Positions 35,060 through 43,253 of a stretch of DNA of 64,000 nucleotides are shown in pieces; position 1 is the stretch's first letter; every line of letters starts with the position of its first letter. The notes beneath the pieces were generated by a model that saw only the letters and a program-made list of their open reading frames with translations, was not told the origin of the DNA and did not search any database. The DNA is from SHVO01 sp041905795 (GTDB lineage Bacteria > Pseudomonadota > Alphaproteobacteria > Rhodospirillales > Rhodospirillaceae): assembly GCA_041905795.1 (NCBI GenBank), contig JAYRKL010000008.1:100053-164052 (forward strand), in the 5' to 3' direction. The translations under genes and the position numbers were made by a program.

Positions 35060-36421
35060 ATGACCTCGTTCCGCTCCGACAAGGCCGACCCGATCACATC
35101 CAAGGCGCAGCTGATCGCGACGCTGGCCGACGGGTCCAAGCCCGCCAGCGCCTGGCGCATCGGCACCGAGCACGAGAAGTTCCCGTTCGACAAGAAGACC
35201 CTGCGGCCGCTGCCCTACGGCGCGGCCAACGGTATTCGCGCGATCCTGAACGGCCTCACCCGCTTTGGCTGGAGCCCGGTCAACGAAGGCGCCAACGTCA
35301 TTTCCCTGGCGCAGAAGGACAAAGGCACCATCTCGCTCGAACCCGGCGGCCAGCTGGAACTGTCCGGCGCCACGGTCGAGACGCTCCACCAGACCAGCGC
35401 CGAACTCGCCGAGCATCTCGACCAGGTCCACGCCGTCTGCGGCGACCTGAACGTGGGCATGCTGGGCCTGGGCATGACGCCCGACTGGACGCGCGAAGAC
35501 ATCGAGTGGATGCCCAAGGGCCGCTACGTAATCATGCGCCGCTACATGCCGACCGTGGGCACCATGGGCATCGACATGATGACCCGCACCTGCACGGTGC
35601 AGGTCAACCTCGACTACGCCTCCGAAGCCGACATGGTGAAGAAGCTGCGGGTGTCGCTGGCGCTGCAGCCATTAGCAACGGCCCTGTTCGCCAATTCGCC
35701 GTTCACCGAAGGCAAAGATAACGGCTACCTGTCATGGCGGGCCAATATCTGGCGCCACACCGATCCGGCGCGAACGGGTCTTTTGCCGTTCGCCTTCGAA
35801 CCGGGCATGGGCTTCGAGCGCTACGTCGACTACCTGCTCGATGTGCCGATGTACTTCGTCTACCGCGACGGCTTCATCGACGTCGCCGGCCAGTCGTTCC
35901 GCGATTTCATGAACGGCCGCCTGGCGGCGCTGCCGGGCGAGGTCCCGACGGTGGCCGACTGGATCGATCATATGTCCACCGCCTTCCCCGAAGTGCGGGT
36001 GAAGAATTACCTGGAGATGCGCGGCGCCGATTGCGGCAGCGCGCGGCACCTGGTCGCCCTGCCGGCGTTCTGGGTGGGCCTGCTCTACGACCGGCAGACC
36101 CTGGACGCGGCCTGGGACCTGGTCAAAGGCTGGGACGAATCTGCCCGCGCCGCGTTTCACCGGGATGCGCCGCGTCTGGGCCTTCGGGCCAAGGCCGCGG
36201 GCCGCAGCGCCCAGGATCTCGCCAAGGATGTGCTGGCCCTGGCGCGCGCCGGGCTCAAGGCGCGCGCCCGCATCGACGGCGGCGCCGATGAGACCCGCTA
36301 TCTCGATGTGCTGGACGAAACGGCTGCTTCGGGTCAGACGCAAGCCGACCGCCTGCTGGCGCTGTACCGCGGCGCCTGGAAGGGCGACGTGAAACCCGCT
36401 TACGGCGCCTTCACGCTCTGA
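35060..36421 (+). CDS. gshA: Glutamate-cysteine ligase, class III (GCS2 type)
   Basis: First step of glutathione synthesis: joins glutamate and cysteine using ATP. The 453-residue protein matches the length of the plant/alphaproteobacterial class. Visible motifs are WRIGTEHEKFPFD, SLEPGGQLELSGA and the later RYMPTVGTMGIDMM. The ATG at 35060 is chosen over an upstream in-frame ATG at 35003, which would add an unrelated 19-residue extension. A chorismate mutase gene follows after 10 bases. Confidence 0.95.
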   Translation: MTSFRSDKADPITSKAQLIATLADGSKPASAWRIGTEHEKFPFDKKTLRPLPYGAANGIRAILNGLTRFGWSPVNEGANVISLAQKDKGTISLEPGGQLELSGATVETLHQTSAELAEHLDQVHAVCGDLNVGMLGLGMTPDWTREDIEWMPKGRYVIMRRYMPTVGTMGIDMMTRTCTVQVNLDYASEADMVKKLRVSLALQPLATALFANSPFTEGKDNGYLSWRANIWRHTDPARTGLLPFAFEPGMGFERYVDYLLDVPMYFVYRDGFIDVAGQSFRDFMNGRLAALPGEVPTVADWIDHMSTAFPEVRVKNYLEMRGADCGSARHLVALPAFWVGLLYDRQTLDAAWDLVKGWDESARAAFHRDAPRLGLRAKAAGRSAQDLAKDVLALARAGLKARARIDGGADETRYLDVLDETAASGQTQADRLLALYRGAWKGDVKPAYGAFTL

Positions 36422-36431
36422 GGACTTACCC

Positions 36432-36875
36432 GTGGCCGCGAAAACCAAAGGCAAAAAGCCCGCTCCCGAAAAGCTTGGCCTCAAAACCAAGCCCCTCTCG
36501 GTGGGCGCCGCACGCACGTCGCCGCGCGCGCCGTGGGCGAAAGGCGTCAAGCGTCCCGAGGCCTGCAAGAGCCTGACGGACGTGCGCCTCGCCATTGATG
36601 CCTATGACGATATTCTTCTGCCGCTGCTGGCCCAGCGCCTGAAGCTGGTGATGTCGGCGGCGCGCTTCAAGCCGTCGGTGACCGGTGTGGTGAAGAAGGA
36701 CCGGGTCGAGCAGATCGTGGTCCGGGTGCGCCAAGCGGCCAAGGCGCTGGGCGTCAGTCCCGACTGCCTCGAATATACCTACCGTCACCTGATCACGGCC
36801 TATACGCGCGAAGAGCAGCGCAACTGGCCCAGGATCCACAAAGGCGCACCTCACAGGAAAAATAGCCGGCGTTAG
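36432..36875 (+). CDS. Chorismate mutase type II (AroQ-like) domain protein
   Basis: A 147-residue protein. The last 100 residues match the all-helical AroQ fold: VRLAIDAYDDILLPLLAQRL, then KLVMSAARFKPS, KDRVEQIVVRVRQAAKALG and EYTYRHLITAY. It should act on chorismate (mutase) or isochorismate (pyruvate lyase). Before it is a Lys/Pro-rich extension of about 45 residues. It begins with GTG at 36432, 10 bases after gshA, and its TAG overlaps the stop of the convergent hemerythrin gene. Confidence 0.85.
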   Translation: MAAKTKGKKPAPEKLGLKTKPLSVGAARTSPRAPWAKGVKRPEACKSLTDVRLAIDAYDDILLPLLAQRLKLVMSAARFKPSVTGVVKKDRVEQIVVRVRQAAKALGVSPDCLEYTYRHLITAYTREEQRNWPRIHKGAPHRKNSRR

Positions 36876-37384
36876 CCCGCGGTCTTTTCCCCGAGCGTCT
36901 CTTGCAGGGCGCGCGCGGTGCCATTGATGGTGCGCCACGCCGTGGGGGTCAGGTGTTCGCCGGCATAGATGAAGAACCTGCCTTCCTCGCGGCGCAGGTG
37001 GTGGCGCTTGAAGGCGATCAGGTCGCGGGCGGCCCGGCAGAAGGCGCCGCGGCTGCGGTCGGCGTCGGCGGCCAGCCCGGCGGACGCCTCCGCCAGCCGC
37101 GACACCAGCGCCCCGGCCTCGTCGTGCTCCTCGGCGACCTCCTTAAGTTCGGCGGCCTTGACCGGCGCCTCGCGGGACAGGGCCGTGAAGATCATGTCCT
37201 CGATGGGATAGTGCATCGCCGCCATGTAACCGGTGAGGAACGACACCGCCTGCTCGACGGCGGCCATTTGCGGCGGGTGGAACTGCGCGACCCGCTCGAC
37301 CTCGGCCTCCAGGGCGGTCATGACGCGCCGGGCGCTGACATGGTCCTGGAGGAGGCGGTTGAGGATTTCGAGGCGGTCCGGCAT
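36872..37384 (-). CDS. Hemerythrin HHE domain protein
   Basis: A 170-residue four-helix protein predicted to bind a di-iron centre. His and carboxylate positions typical of hemerythrins are visible: LLQDHVSAR, MHYPIEDMIF, EEHDEAG and KRHHLRREEGRFF. Bacterial members sense or carry oxygen or help repair iron-sulfur damage under nitric oxide stress. It starts at 37384; an FNR-type box lies 36 bases upstream, between it and pfkA. It ends in a 4-base overlap with the chorismate mutase gene. Confidence 0.88.
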   Translation of the reverse strand: MPDRLEILNRLLQDHVSARRVMTALEAEVERVAQFHPPQMAAVEQAVSFLTGYMAAMHYPIEDMIFTALSREAPVKAAELKEVAEEHDEAGALVSRLAEASAGLAADADRSRGAFCRAARDLIAFKRHHLRREEGRFFIYAGEHLTPTAWRTINGTARALQETLGEKTAG

Positions 37385-37419
37385 GGCGCTATCGTCCCAT
37401 GGCGCGGGGGTGTTGCGCG

Positions 37420-37433
37420 TTGATGGAAATCAA
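37420..37433. promoter_or_regulatory. FNR/FixK-type box between hemerythrin and pfkA
   Basis: The bases TTGATGGAAATCAA fit TTGAT-N4-ATCAA exactly. The centre is about 93 bases before the pfkA ATG, which fits a class II activator site with a roughly 50-base leader. It is about 42 bases before the hemerythrin start, where it would need a leaderless transcript or act as a repressor. Confidence 0.6.
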
Positions 37434-37519
37434 AAGGCGGCCCCAATCCGCAACAGTAATCCAGCGGCAGTTGCCTTGGCGGCCCTGGCGGGACCAGACT
37501 GGCCGGGAAGGGAAACTCC

Positions 37520-38611
37520 ATGACCGAGACCAGTTTCAAGAAGATCGGCGTGCTCACCAGCGGCGGCGACTGCCCCGGCCTCAACGCGGTGATCCGGGCA
37601 GTGACCGCGGCGGCCTGTGGACGCGGTTGGGAGGTGCTTGGGTTGCGCAAGGGGCACCTGGGGCTCCTGGAAACCCCGCCCGAGGTCATGCCGCTCACGG
37701 CCGAGAGCGTCAGGGGCGACGACGTGCGCGGCGACCTGCTGCGGGCCGGCGGGACCGTCCTCGGCACCACCACCACCAGCGACCCCTTCGCCTATCCGGA
37801 CGGCCGCGGCGGGGTGACCGACCGGTCCAGGGACGTGCTGGCGGCTATCCAGGCCCTGGGGATCGAAGCCCTGGTGGTGATCGGCGGCGACGGCTCGATG
37901 CGCCTGTTCGACCGGCTGCTGGCGCCGGCCAAGATTCCCTGGGTAGGGGTTCCCAAGACCATCGACAACGACGTGCCCGGCACCGAATTCGCGGTCGGCT
38001 TCTTCAGCGCCGTGGACGTGGTGGGCGGGGCGCTGGACCGGCTCGCCACCACCGCCGCCAGTCACCGGCGGATCATGGTGCTGGAGGTCATGGGCCGGGA
38101 TTCCGGCTTCCTGGCCCTCTACGGCGGCATCGCCGGCGGCGCCGATGTCATTTTGATGCCCGAGGTGCCCTATGACCTCGACCGCTTGGCCGAACATGTG
38201 CGCCGGATCACCCACGACCGGCCGTCGCCGGTGCTGGTGGTGGTGGCCGAGGGCGCGACGCCGCCGGCCGAGGAGCGCCGCAAGAAGGCCCATGTCGGCC
38301 TCGGTGTCGCCCGCGGCCTGGAAACCCGCACCGGAATCGACACCCGCTGCACCGTCCTGGGCCATGTCCAGCGCGGCGGCTCGCCGGTGGCGTTCGACCG
38401 CATCCTGGGCTCGGCTTTCGGCGCCCGGGCCGTCAGCGTGCTGGCCGGCGGCGGCACCCGGCGCATGGTGGCCTGGCGCGGCGGGCGGGTGACCGACATC
38501 CCCGCCGCCGATGCCGTCACCGGCCCCATGTTCGTCTCGCCCGACAGCCAGATCGTCAGGACGGCGCGGCGCCTGGGGATATATCTGGGTGAGGGGCTGG
38601 AGGCCCGCTGA
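37520..38611 (+). CDS. pfkA: 6-phosphofructokinase, mixed Gly/Lys active-site type
   Basis: Phosphorylates fructose-6-phosphate in glycolysis. The 363-residue protein has TSGGDCPGLNAVIR at the N-terminus, the phosphate-donor loop GGDGS at 122-126 and the catalytic PKTIDNDVPGT at 145-155. The Gly in GGDGS (position 125, equal to E. coli 104) predicts ATP as donor, while the Lys at 146 (equal to E. coli 124) is found in pyrophosphate enzymes and in the mixed group of ATP enzymes. ATP use is thus likely but not certain. An FNR-type box lies upstream. Confidence 0.92.
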   Translation: MTETSFKKIGVLTSGGDCPGLNAVIRAVTAAACGRGWEVLGLRKGHLGLLETPPEVMPLTAESVRGDDVRGDLLRAGGTVLGTTTTSDPFAYPDGRGGVTDRSRDVLAAIQALGIEALVVIGGDGSMRLFDRLLAPAKIPWVGVPKTIDNDVPGTEFAVGFFSAVDVVGGALDRLATTAASHRRIMVLEVMGRDSGFLALYGGIAGGADVILMPEVPYDLDRLAEHVRRITHDRPSPVLVVVAEGATPPAEERRKKAHVGLGVARGLETRTGIDTRCTVLGHVQRGGSPVAFDRILGSAFGARAVSVLAGGGTRRMVAWRGGRVTDIPAADAVTGPMFVSPDSQIVRTARRLGIYLGEGLEAR

Positions 38612-38614
38612 CGG

Positions 38615-39025
38615 TCAGGACGGCGCCTTCTCGGCGAGTGTCATGACGGCTCCAGCCAAGGCTCCCAGCAGGAGAATCGAGGCCGAGAGGAACGACAGGC
38701 CGAAGCCGGGGCCGCGTTTTTCCGGCGCCTTGGCGTAGCCGAGGGCGTATGCGATCCGGCCCAGCGGCCAGAACGCGCCGATGATGGCGGCGAGCTGGTC
38801 GCCCCAGGCGATGGCGAACAGGGCGAGCGCCGGCAGGAACAGGACGATCTGCTCCAGCGTGTTCATGTGGGCGCGGAAGATGCGCCGGAACTCAGGGGGG
38901 CCGTCCTCGGCGGGCGCGGCGACGCCATATTTTCCGCGTACTTTCCCCACCCACATCGAAAGCCAGACGTAGACGACGAGCGCCGCGACGGCGACCAGCG
39001 TGGTCCATGGAAATTGGATCGGCAT
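38615..39025 (-). CDS. MAPEG family membrane protein
   Basis: A 136-residue protein with four predicted transmembrane segments. FRAHMNTLEQIVLFLPALALF matches the conserved ExxRAHxNxxE region of MAPEG proteins, membrane enzymes linked to glutathione and lipid mediators. In bacteria the activity is usually untested. The ATG at 39025 begins MPIQFPWTTLVAV; the frame opens earlier at 39130 but that part is not MAPEG-like. It converges with pfkA, ending 3 bases from it. Confidence 0.88.
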   Translation of the reverse strand: MPIQFPWTTLVAVAALVVYVWLSMWVGKVRGKYGVAAPAEDGPPEFRRIFRAHMNTLEQIVLFLPALALFAIAWGDQLAAIIGAFWPLGRIAYALGYAKAPEKRGPGFGLSFLSASILLLGALAGAVMTLAEKAPS

Positions 39026-39521
39026 GCTCTTGTTCCCCCTTGGCGCCGCCCCGGCGGCGGCGCGTCCGCGAGACAATGACTCCGAGCACCCTGCGTTGTC
39101 GCGGCACCGCGCCGGAAAATAATTGAACATAAAGAGGATTTTTACTTGATTTACCGCCCAATAGGAGTAAATGCGAATTCAGACGTACGCGCACGTGCCT
39201 AAAGCGAGAGCCGTTAAGCAACGACGTAAGCGTCCTTTACTTGGTTGGACTGGTTGTTCGTCTGATTGATAAAGGAGGCCGTGCAGTGCCCCTTCCGAAG
39301 CGCAAGACCAATTTTCTCCGCGCAGCCCGCGTTCCGGCTGCTCTCGTCCATTGCCGGCATATCGCCTGGGATGGTCACGACCTCGTCGTGATCTCCCGGT
39401 TCGATGTCATCCGGGATTGAAAATCCCCTCCATCGTTGACGTGGCGTCCGGCCGGGGATCCCGGCTGGGCAAGGTGACATGACGCCGCCGAAAGCGGCCC
39501 CTGCGCTGGATTAAGAGAGAA
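39026..39521. other. Long leader region upstream of the ornithine decarboxylase gene
   Basis: A 496-base region between the MAPEG and decarboxylase genes. It is AT-richer than its surroundings in 39110-39270. It holds a small GTG-start frame with a good ribosome site (listed separately), a competing antisense frame at 39214-39480, and otherwise nothing I recognise. Its length fits an elaborate leader or promoter for the polyamine block. Confidence 0.4.
39286..39420 (+). CDS. Possible 44-residue small protein or leader peptide
   Basis: A GTG at 39286 has GGAGG 7 bases upstream. It opens a frame for a 44-residue basic peptide beginning MPLPKRKTNFLRAARVP and ending VISRFDVIRD, stopping about 100 bases before the ornithine decarboxylase. 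Positively charged leader peptides controlling polyamine genes are known elsewhere; here that is a guess. The antisense frame 39214-39480 (88 residues, acidic) is an alternative and both could be spurious. Confidence 0.3.
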   Translation: MPLPKRKTNFLRAARVPAALVHCRHIAWDGHDLVVISRFDVIRD

Positions 39522-40910
39522 ATGTACCAAACCAAGAACCGGACCTTCACAAAGCCTGTCCCGACCGAAAGCCCCGAGGCGGTGTTCCGCTCGGTGGACG
39601 ACGTCGCCAAGCGCCTCAAGCCCGAGGCCCCGGTCCAGTGCATTTTCCCGGAAGCGATCCGCTCCCAGGCCGGCAAATTCCTCGCCCAGTTCCCGGGCCG
39701 GGTGCTCTATGCCGTGAAGTGCAATCCCGGCGAGGAGTTCCTGCGCCACATGCACGCCGCCGGCATCCGTCAGTACGACGTGGCGTCGATGGAGGAAGTG
39801 CGCCTGGTCAAGGGCCTGTTCCCCAAGAGCGCCGAACTGCATTTCATGCATCCGGTGAAGACCCGCGAAGCCATCCGCCAGGCCTATAAGCTGGGTGTGC
39901 GGACCTTCGCGCTCGATTCCGCCGGCGAGCTGATGAAGATCCTGGAAGAGACCAAGGCGGCGAAGGACCTGACGCTGATGGTCCGCCTGGCGGTCTCCGG
40001 CAACACGGCGGCTTACGACCTGTCCGGCAAGTTCGGCGCGGCCCCCGCCACGGCCGCCGAATTGCTGCGCCATGCCCGCAAGGTCGCCCACAAGATCGGC
40101 GTCTGCTTCCACGTCGGCTCCCAGTGCATGGAGCCGTCTGCTTACAAAGCAGCGATCGGCCGCGCCGCCGACGTCATCAGCAAGGCCAAGGTGCGCGTCG
40201 ACATCATCGATGTCGGCGGCGGCTTCCCGGCCGTCTACCCCGGCATGACCCCGCCGCCGCTGGAAAACTACATGCAGGCGATCACCGAAGCCGCCCAGCC
40301 GCTCATCGCCGACATCGGTGTGGCGTCCGGGGCCGAGCTGTGGTGCGAGCCGGGCCGCGCCATGGTCGCGGCCGGCGGCGCCATGCTCGCGCGCGTGTCG
40401 CTGCGCAAGGGCCGGCGCCTCTACATCAACGACGGCACCTACGGCAGCCTGTTCGACGCGGGTGCCTTGGGCTGGCGGTTCCCGGTCCGCCTGGTGCGTC
40501 CGCTCAGCCGCGCCGGCAAGAACTCGACCGCGCCCAACACCCGTACGCCGTCCGAGAAACTGGTGCCGTTCAGCTTCTACGGCCCCACCTGCGACAGCCT
40601 GGACAAGATGAAGGGCCCGTTCCTCCTGCCCGAGGACACCCAGGAAGGCGACTGGATCGAGATCGGCATGCTCGGCTCCTACGGCTCGACCATGCAGACC
40701 CGGTTCAACGGCTTCCACTCGTCGCAGATCGCCACGGTGTGGCCGGAAGCGACCCCGCTGGCCGCCGAGCCGCGCACCCCGCGGCGCCGCGGCAACCTGC
40801 GCGTGGTGTCCTCCACGCCGGCCGCCATCGAGTCGCCGCAGGCCGAAGCCGCCGCCGACACTTTGTCAGCGGACGGTCACGTTGCGGGCGAAAGCCTTAG
40901 CCTAAAATAA
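39522..40910 (+). CDS. Ornithine/lysine-type decarboxylase, PLP fold III
   Basis: Makes putrescine from ornithine (or cadaverine from lysine). The 462-residue protein belongs to the alanine-racemase-fold decarboxylases. Lys66 in YAVKCNP binds PLP; HVGSQC, DVGGGFP and WCEPGRAMV are cofactor-site segments; Cys357 in GPTCDSLD is the catalytic cysteine given by the partner subunit. A C-terminal tail of about 50 residues is Ala/Glu-rich and not part of the fold. The DHS-like gene downstream suggests putrescine feeds homospermidine synthesis. Confidence 0.93.
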   Translation: MYQTKNRTFTKPVPTESPEAVFRSVDDVAKRLKPEAPVQCIFPEAIRSQAGKFLAQFPGRVLYAVKCNPGEEFLRHMHAAGIRQYDVASMEEVRLVKGLFPKSAELHFMHPVKTREAIRQAYKLGVRTFALDSAGELMKILEETKAAKDLTLMVRLAVSGNTAAYDLSGKFGAAPATAAELLRHARKVAHKIGVCFHVGSQCMEPSAYKAAIGRAADVISKAKVRVDIIDVGGGFPAVYPGMTPPPLENYMQAITEAAQPLIADIGVASGAELWCEPGRAMVAAGGAMLARVSLRKGRRLYINDGTYGSLFDAGALGWRFPVRLVRPLSRAGKNSTAPNTRTPSEKLVPFSFYGPTCDSLDKMKGPFLLPEDTQEGDWIEIGMLGSYGSTMQTRFNGFHSSQIATVWPEATPLAAEPRTPRRRGNLRVVSSTPAAIESPQAEAAADTLSADGHVAGESLSLK

Positions 40911-41051
40911 GCCCGGTTCCGGCGCGCCCGACTAAAAGGGCGACGCGCGGGCCGGAATTTGCCATAACCCGGCCTCGGGCTCTCCTGGGGCCGTTTGCCC
41001 ATGCTTTAAATTCCAACGTATTTTCACCTCCAACAGACGGACGCTTTGACC

Positions 41052-42140
41052 ATGGCTGCGCCCAAGAAAAAATCCGCGAAGAAGGCCCCTAAATTTGGAC
41101 CCAAGGCCAAGGGTTCCAACCGCAAGGCCATGCTGCTGTCGACCCCGGTCGAGCACATCGACATCACCAAGTTCGATGCCCGTCACATCATCGACGCCTA
41201 TGGCAAGATGTCGTTCACCTCGCGCGACACCGCCCGCGCGGCCGAGATCTTCAACATGATGCTGGCCGACCCCAAGTGCTCGATCGTGCTGACGCTCGCG
41301 GGCTCGACGTCTGCCGGTGGGTGCATGCACGTCTACCGCGACATGATCAAATACGGCATGGTCGACGCGGTGGTCTCCACCGGCGCCTCCATCGTCGACA
41401 TGGATTTCTTCGAGGCGCTGGGCTTCAAACACTACCAGGGTTCGCAGTTCATCGACGACACCCAGCTGCGCGACCTCTACATCGACCGCATCTACGACAC
41501 CTATATCGATGAAGAGGAACTCCAGCACTGCGACAAGACCATCGGCGAGATCGCCGACAGCATGAAAGCCGGCCCGTACTCCAGCCGCGCCTTCATCAAG
41601 CAGATGGGCGCCTGGCTGAAGGGCAAGAAGAACCGCAAGAAGGACAGCCTGGTCGAGGTCGCTTATGACAACGACGTGCCGATCTTCTGTCCGGCGTTCA
41701 CCGACTCCTCGGCCGGTTTCGGCCTGGTGCTGCACCAGGTGCGCAACCCCAAGAGCCATATCACCATTGATTCGATTGCGGACTTCCGCGAGCTCACCGA
41801 TATCAAGATCAAGGGCGGCACCACCGGCCTGATGATGATCGGCGGCGGCGTGCCCAAGAACTTCGTGCAGGACACGGTGGTCTGCGCCGAGGTGCTGGGC
41901 ATCGAAGCGGAAATGCACAAGTACGCGGTGCAGATCACGGTGGCGGATACGCGTGACGGCGCCTGTTCGTCCTCGACCCTCAAGGAAGCCAATTCCTGGG
42001 GCAAGGTGGACTCGGCCTGCGAACAGATGGTGTTCGCCGAAGCCTCCAGCGTCATGCCGCTGATCGCCTCGGACGCCTATCACCGCGGCTTCTGGAAGAA
42101 GCGCAAGGCCCGCCGCTACGCCAAGCTGTTCAAAGACTAA
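41052..42140 (+). CDS. Deoxyhypusine synthase family protein, probable homospermidine synthase
   Basis: A 362-residue NAD-dependent aminobutyl transferase fold. Bacteria lack eIF5A, and DHS-like proteins of this type have been linked to homospermidine synthesis from putrescine and spermidine. The NAD-binding part reads LTLAGSTSAGGCMHVYRDM, and Lys318 in SWGKVDSACEQMVFAEAS corresponds to the catalytic lysine of eukaryotic DHS. The N-terminal 25 residues are Lys/Ala-rich. The ATG at 41052 is preferred to a TTG at 41046. It follows the ornithine decarboxylase by about 140 bases. Confidence 0.88.
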   Translation: MAAPKKKSAKKAPKFGPKAKGSNRKAMLLSTPVEHIDITKFDARHIIDAYGKMSFTSRDTARAAEIFNMMLADPKCSIVLTLAGSTSAGGCMHVYRDMIKYGMVDAVVSTGASIVDMDFFEALGFKHYQGSQFIDDTQLRDLYIDRIYDTYIDEEELQHCDKTIGEIADSMKAGPYSSRAFIKQMGAWLKGKKNRKKDSLVEVAYDNDVPIFCPAFTDSSAGFGLVLHQVRNPKSHITIDSIADFRELTDIKIKGGTTGLMMIGGGVPKNFVQDTVVCAEVLGIEAEMHKYAVQITVADTRDGACSSSTLKEANSWGKVDSACEQMVFAEASSVMPLIASDAYHRGFWKKRKARRYAKLFKD

Positions 42141-42160
42141 TAGTCGAAGCTCCGGGTCCG

Positions 42161-43147
42161 ATGGCTCTGCACAAGATCTGCATCGTCGGACCCGGCGGCA
42201 TCGGCGGCACCATCGCCGCCCGCTTAGCCGAAACAAGCTTGGTTGAAACCGGCATCGAGGTTTCGGCCCTGGCCCGCCCGGCCAAGGCCGAGGTTCTCAA
42301 TAAAAACGGCCTCCGGCTCAACTCTCTCGGCCGCCAGATCAACGTTCCCATCCGTGCGGCCAGCGACCCGGCTGCCCTCGGTCCCCAGGACCTGGTGATC
42401 GTCGCCACCAAGAACAGCCAGCTCGCCGACATCGCCAAGCAGCTGCCGCCGTTGTGCGGGCCGGAGACGCCGGTGATCTTCGCCATGAACGGCGCGCCGT
42501 GGTGGTTTTTCGACAATTTCGGCGGACCCCTCCAGGGGACTCGCCTGCAAAGCCTGGACCCGGACGGGACGCTCGCGAGCGCCATTCCCCTGAACCGCGT
42601 GGTCTGGGGCGTGGTCTATTTCAGCGCCACCGGCAATCCCGACGGCACCATCCTGCACAACAACGCCAACGGGCTGACCTTCGGCAGGCCCAATGACGAC
42701 ACCGTTGGGTTGGATGTCATCGCCGATGTGTTCAGCCGCGCCGGCTTCGACGCCAAGATCACCGGCAATATCCGCCAAGAGATCTGGACCAAGCTGGCGG
42801 TCAACGTGGCGGTCAATCCGCCGGGCGCGCTGACCTTGGCCACCATCACCCAGATGTGGCACGAACCCCTATTGCGCGAAACCATGAACACGGTGCTGGC
42901 CGAGATGCGCGCCGTCGGCCAGGCGCTGGGGATCGATCCGGGGCCGCTGTCCGTGGACAAATGGCAGAATGCGCCGGTGCGGGTGTCGCTGCTGCAGGAC
43001 CTGGAAGCCGGCCGGCCGCTGGAGCTGGCGAGCGTGGTGGAGGCCGCGGTCGAGATCGCGGATCATGCGGGTGTGCCCGTGCCCTTCACCCGCGCTTTCC
43101 TCGGCCTCACGCGCCTGCGCGGCCGCATCGCGGGACTTTTGCCCTAA
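42161..43147 (+). CDS. Ketopantoate reductase family (PanE-like) oxidoreductase
   Basis: A 328-residue NADPH-dependent reductase. The N-terminal Rossmann motif VGPGGIGGTIAARLAE is clear. The middle has NVAVNPPGALT, matching the usual NxxxNPxxALT region, and the C-terminus a helical dimer domain with SVDKWQNAPVRVSLLQDLEAGRPLELAS, typical of ApbA/PanE. PanE itself reduces 2-dehydropantoate in pantothenate synthesis; several paralogues act on other substrates. It lies 20 bases after the DHS-like gene and may be part of the same transcript. Confidence 0.88.
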   Translation: MALHKICIVGPGGIGGTIAARLAETSLVETGIEVSALARPAKAEVLNKNGLRLNSLGRQINVPIRAASDPAALGPQDLVIVATKNSQLADIAKQLPPLCGPETPVIFAMNGAPWWFFDNFGGPLQGTRLQSLDPDGTLASAIPLNRVVWGVVYFSATGNPDGTILHNNANGLTFGRPNDDTVGLDVIADVFSRAGFDAKITGNIRQEIWTKLAVNVAVNPPGALTLATITQMWHEPLLRETMNTVLAEMRAVGQALGIDPGPLSVDKWQNAPVRVSLLQDLEAGRPLELASVVEAAVEIADHAGVPVPFTRAFLGLTRLRGRIAGLLP

Positions 43148-43190
43148 GCGTGTCCAGGAAAAGTGGGTGCCGGTTTCCGGCCGGACACGC
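43148..43190. repeat. Dispersed palindromic intergenic repeat, copy C (partial)
   Basis: A 43-base element with outer arms GCGTGTCC / GGACACGC. Its centre, AAAAGTGGGTGCCGGTTT, is the reverse complement of the core shared by copies A and B (AAACCGG-n-A/T-CCCACTTTT type). It starts directly after the stop codon of the panE-like gene, as copies A and B start at or near stop codons. Confidence 0.65.
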
Positions 43191-43253
43191 GACAATTCTA
43201 CAAGTAGCGGCTACACTTCGCGCAGTTTCGCGCGAGGGGCCCGTTTTTCCGAT

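Noticed and set aside
39214..39480. An 88-residue minus-strand frame upstream of the decarboxylase
   Set aside because: Its sequence is not obviously spurious, but there is no ribosome site or family, and it competes with a plus-strand frame that has a better ribosome site. Neither is firm.
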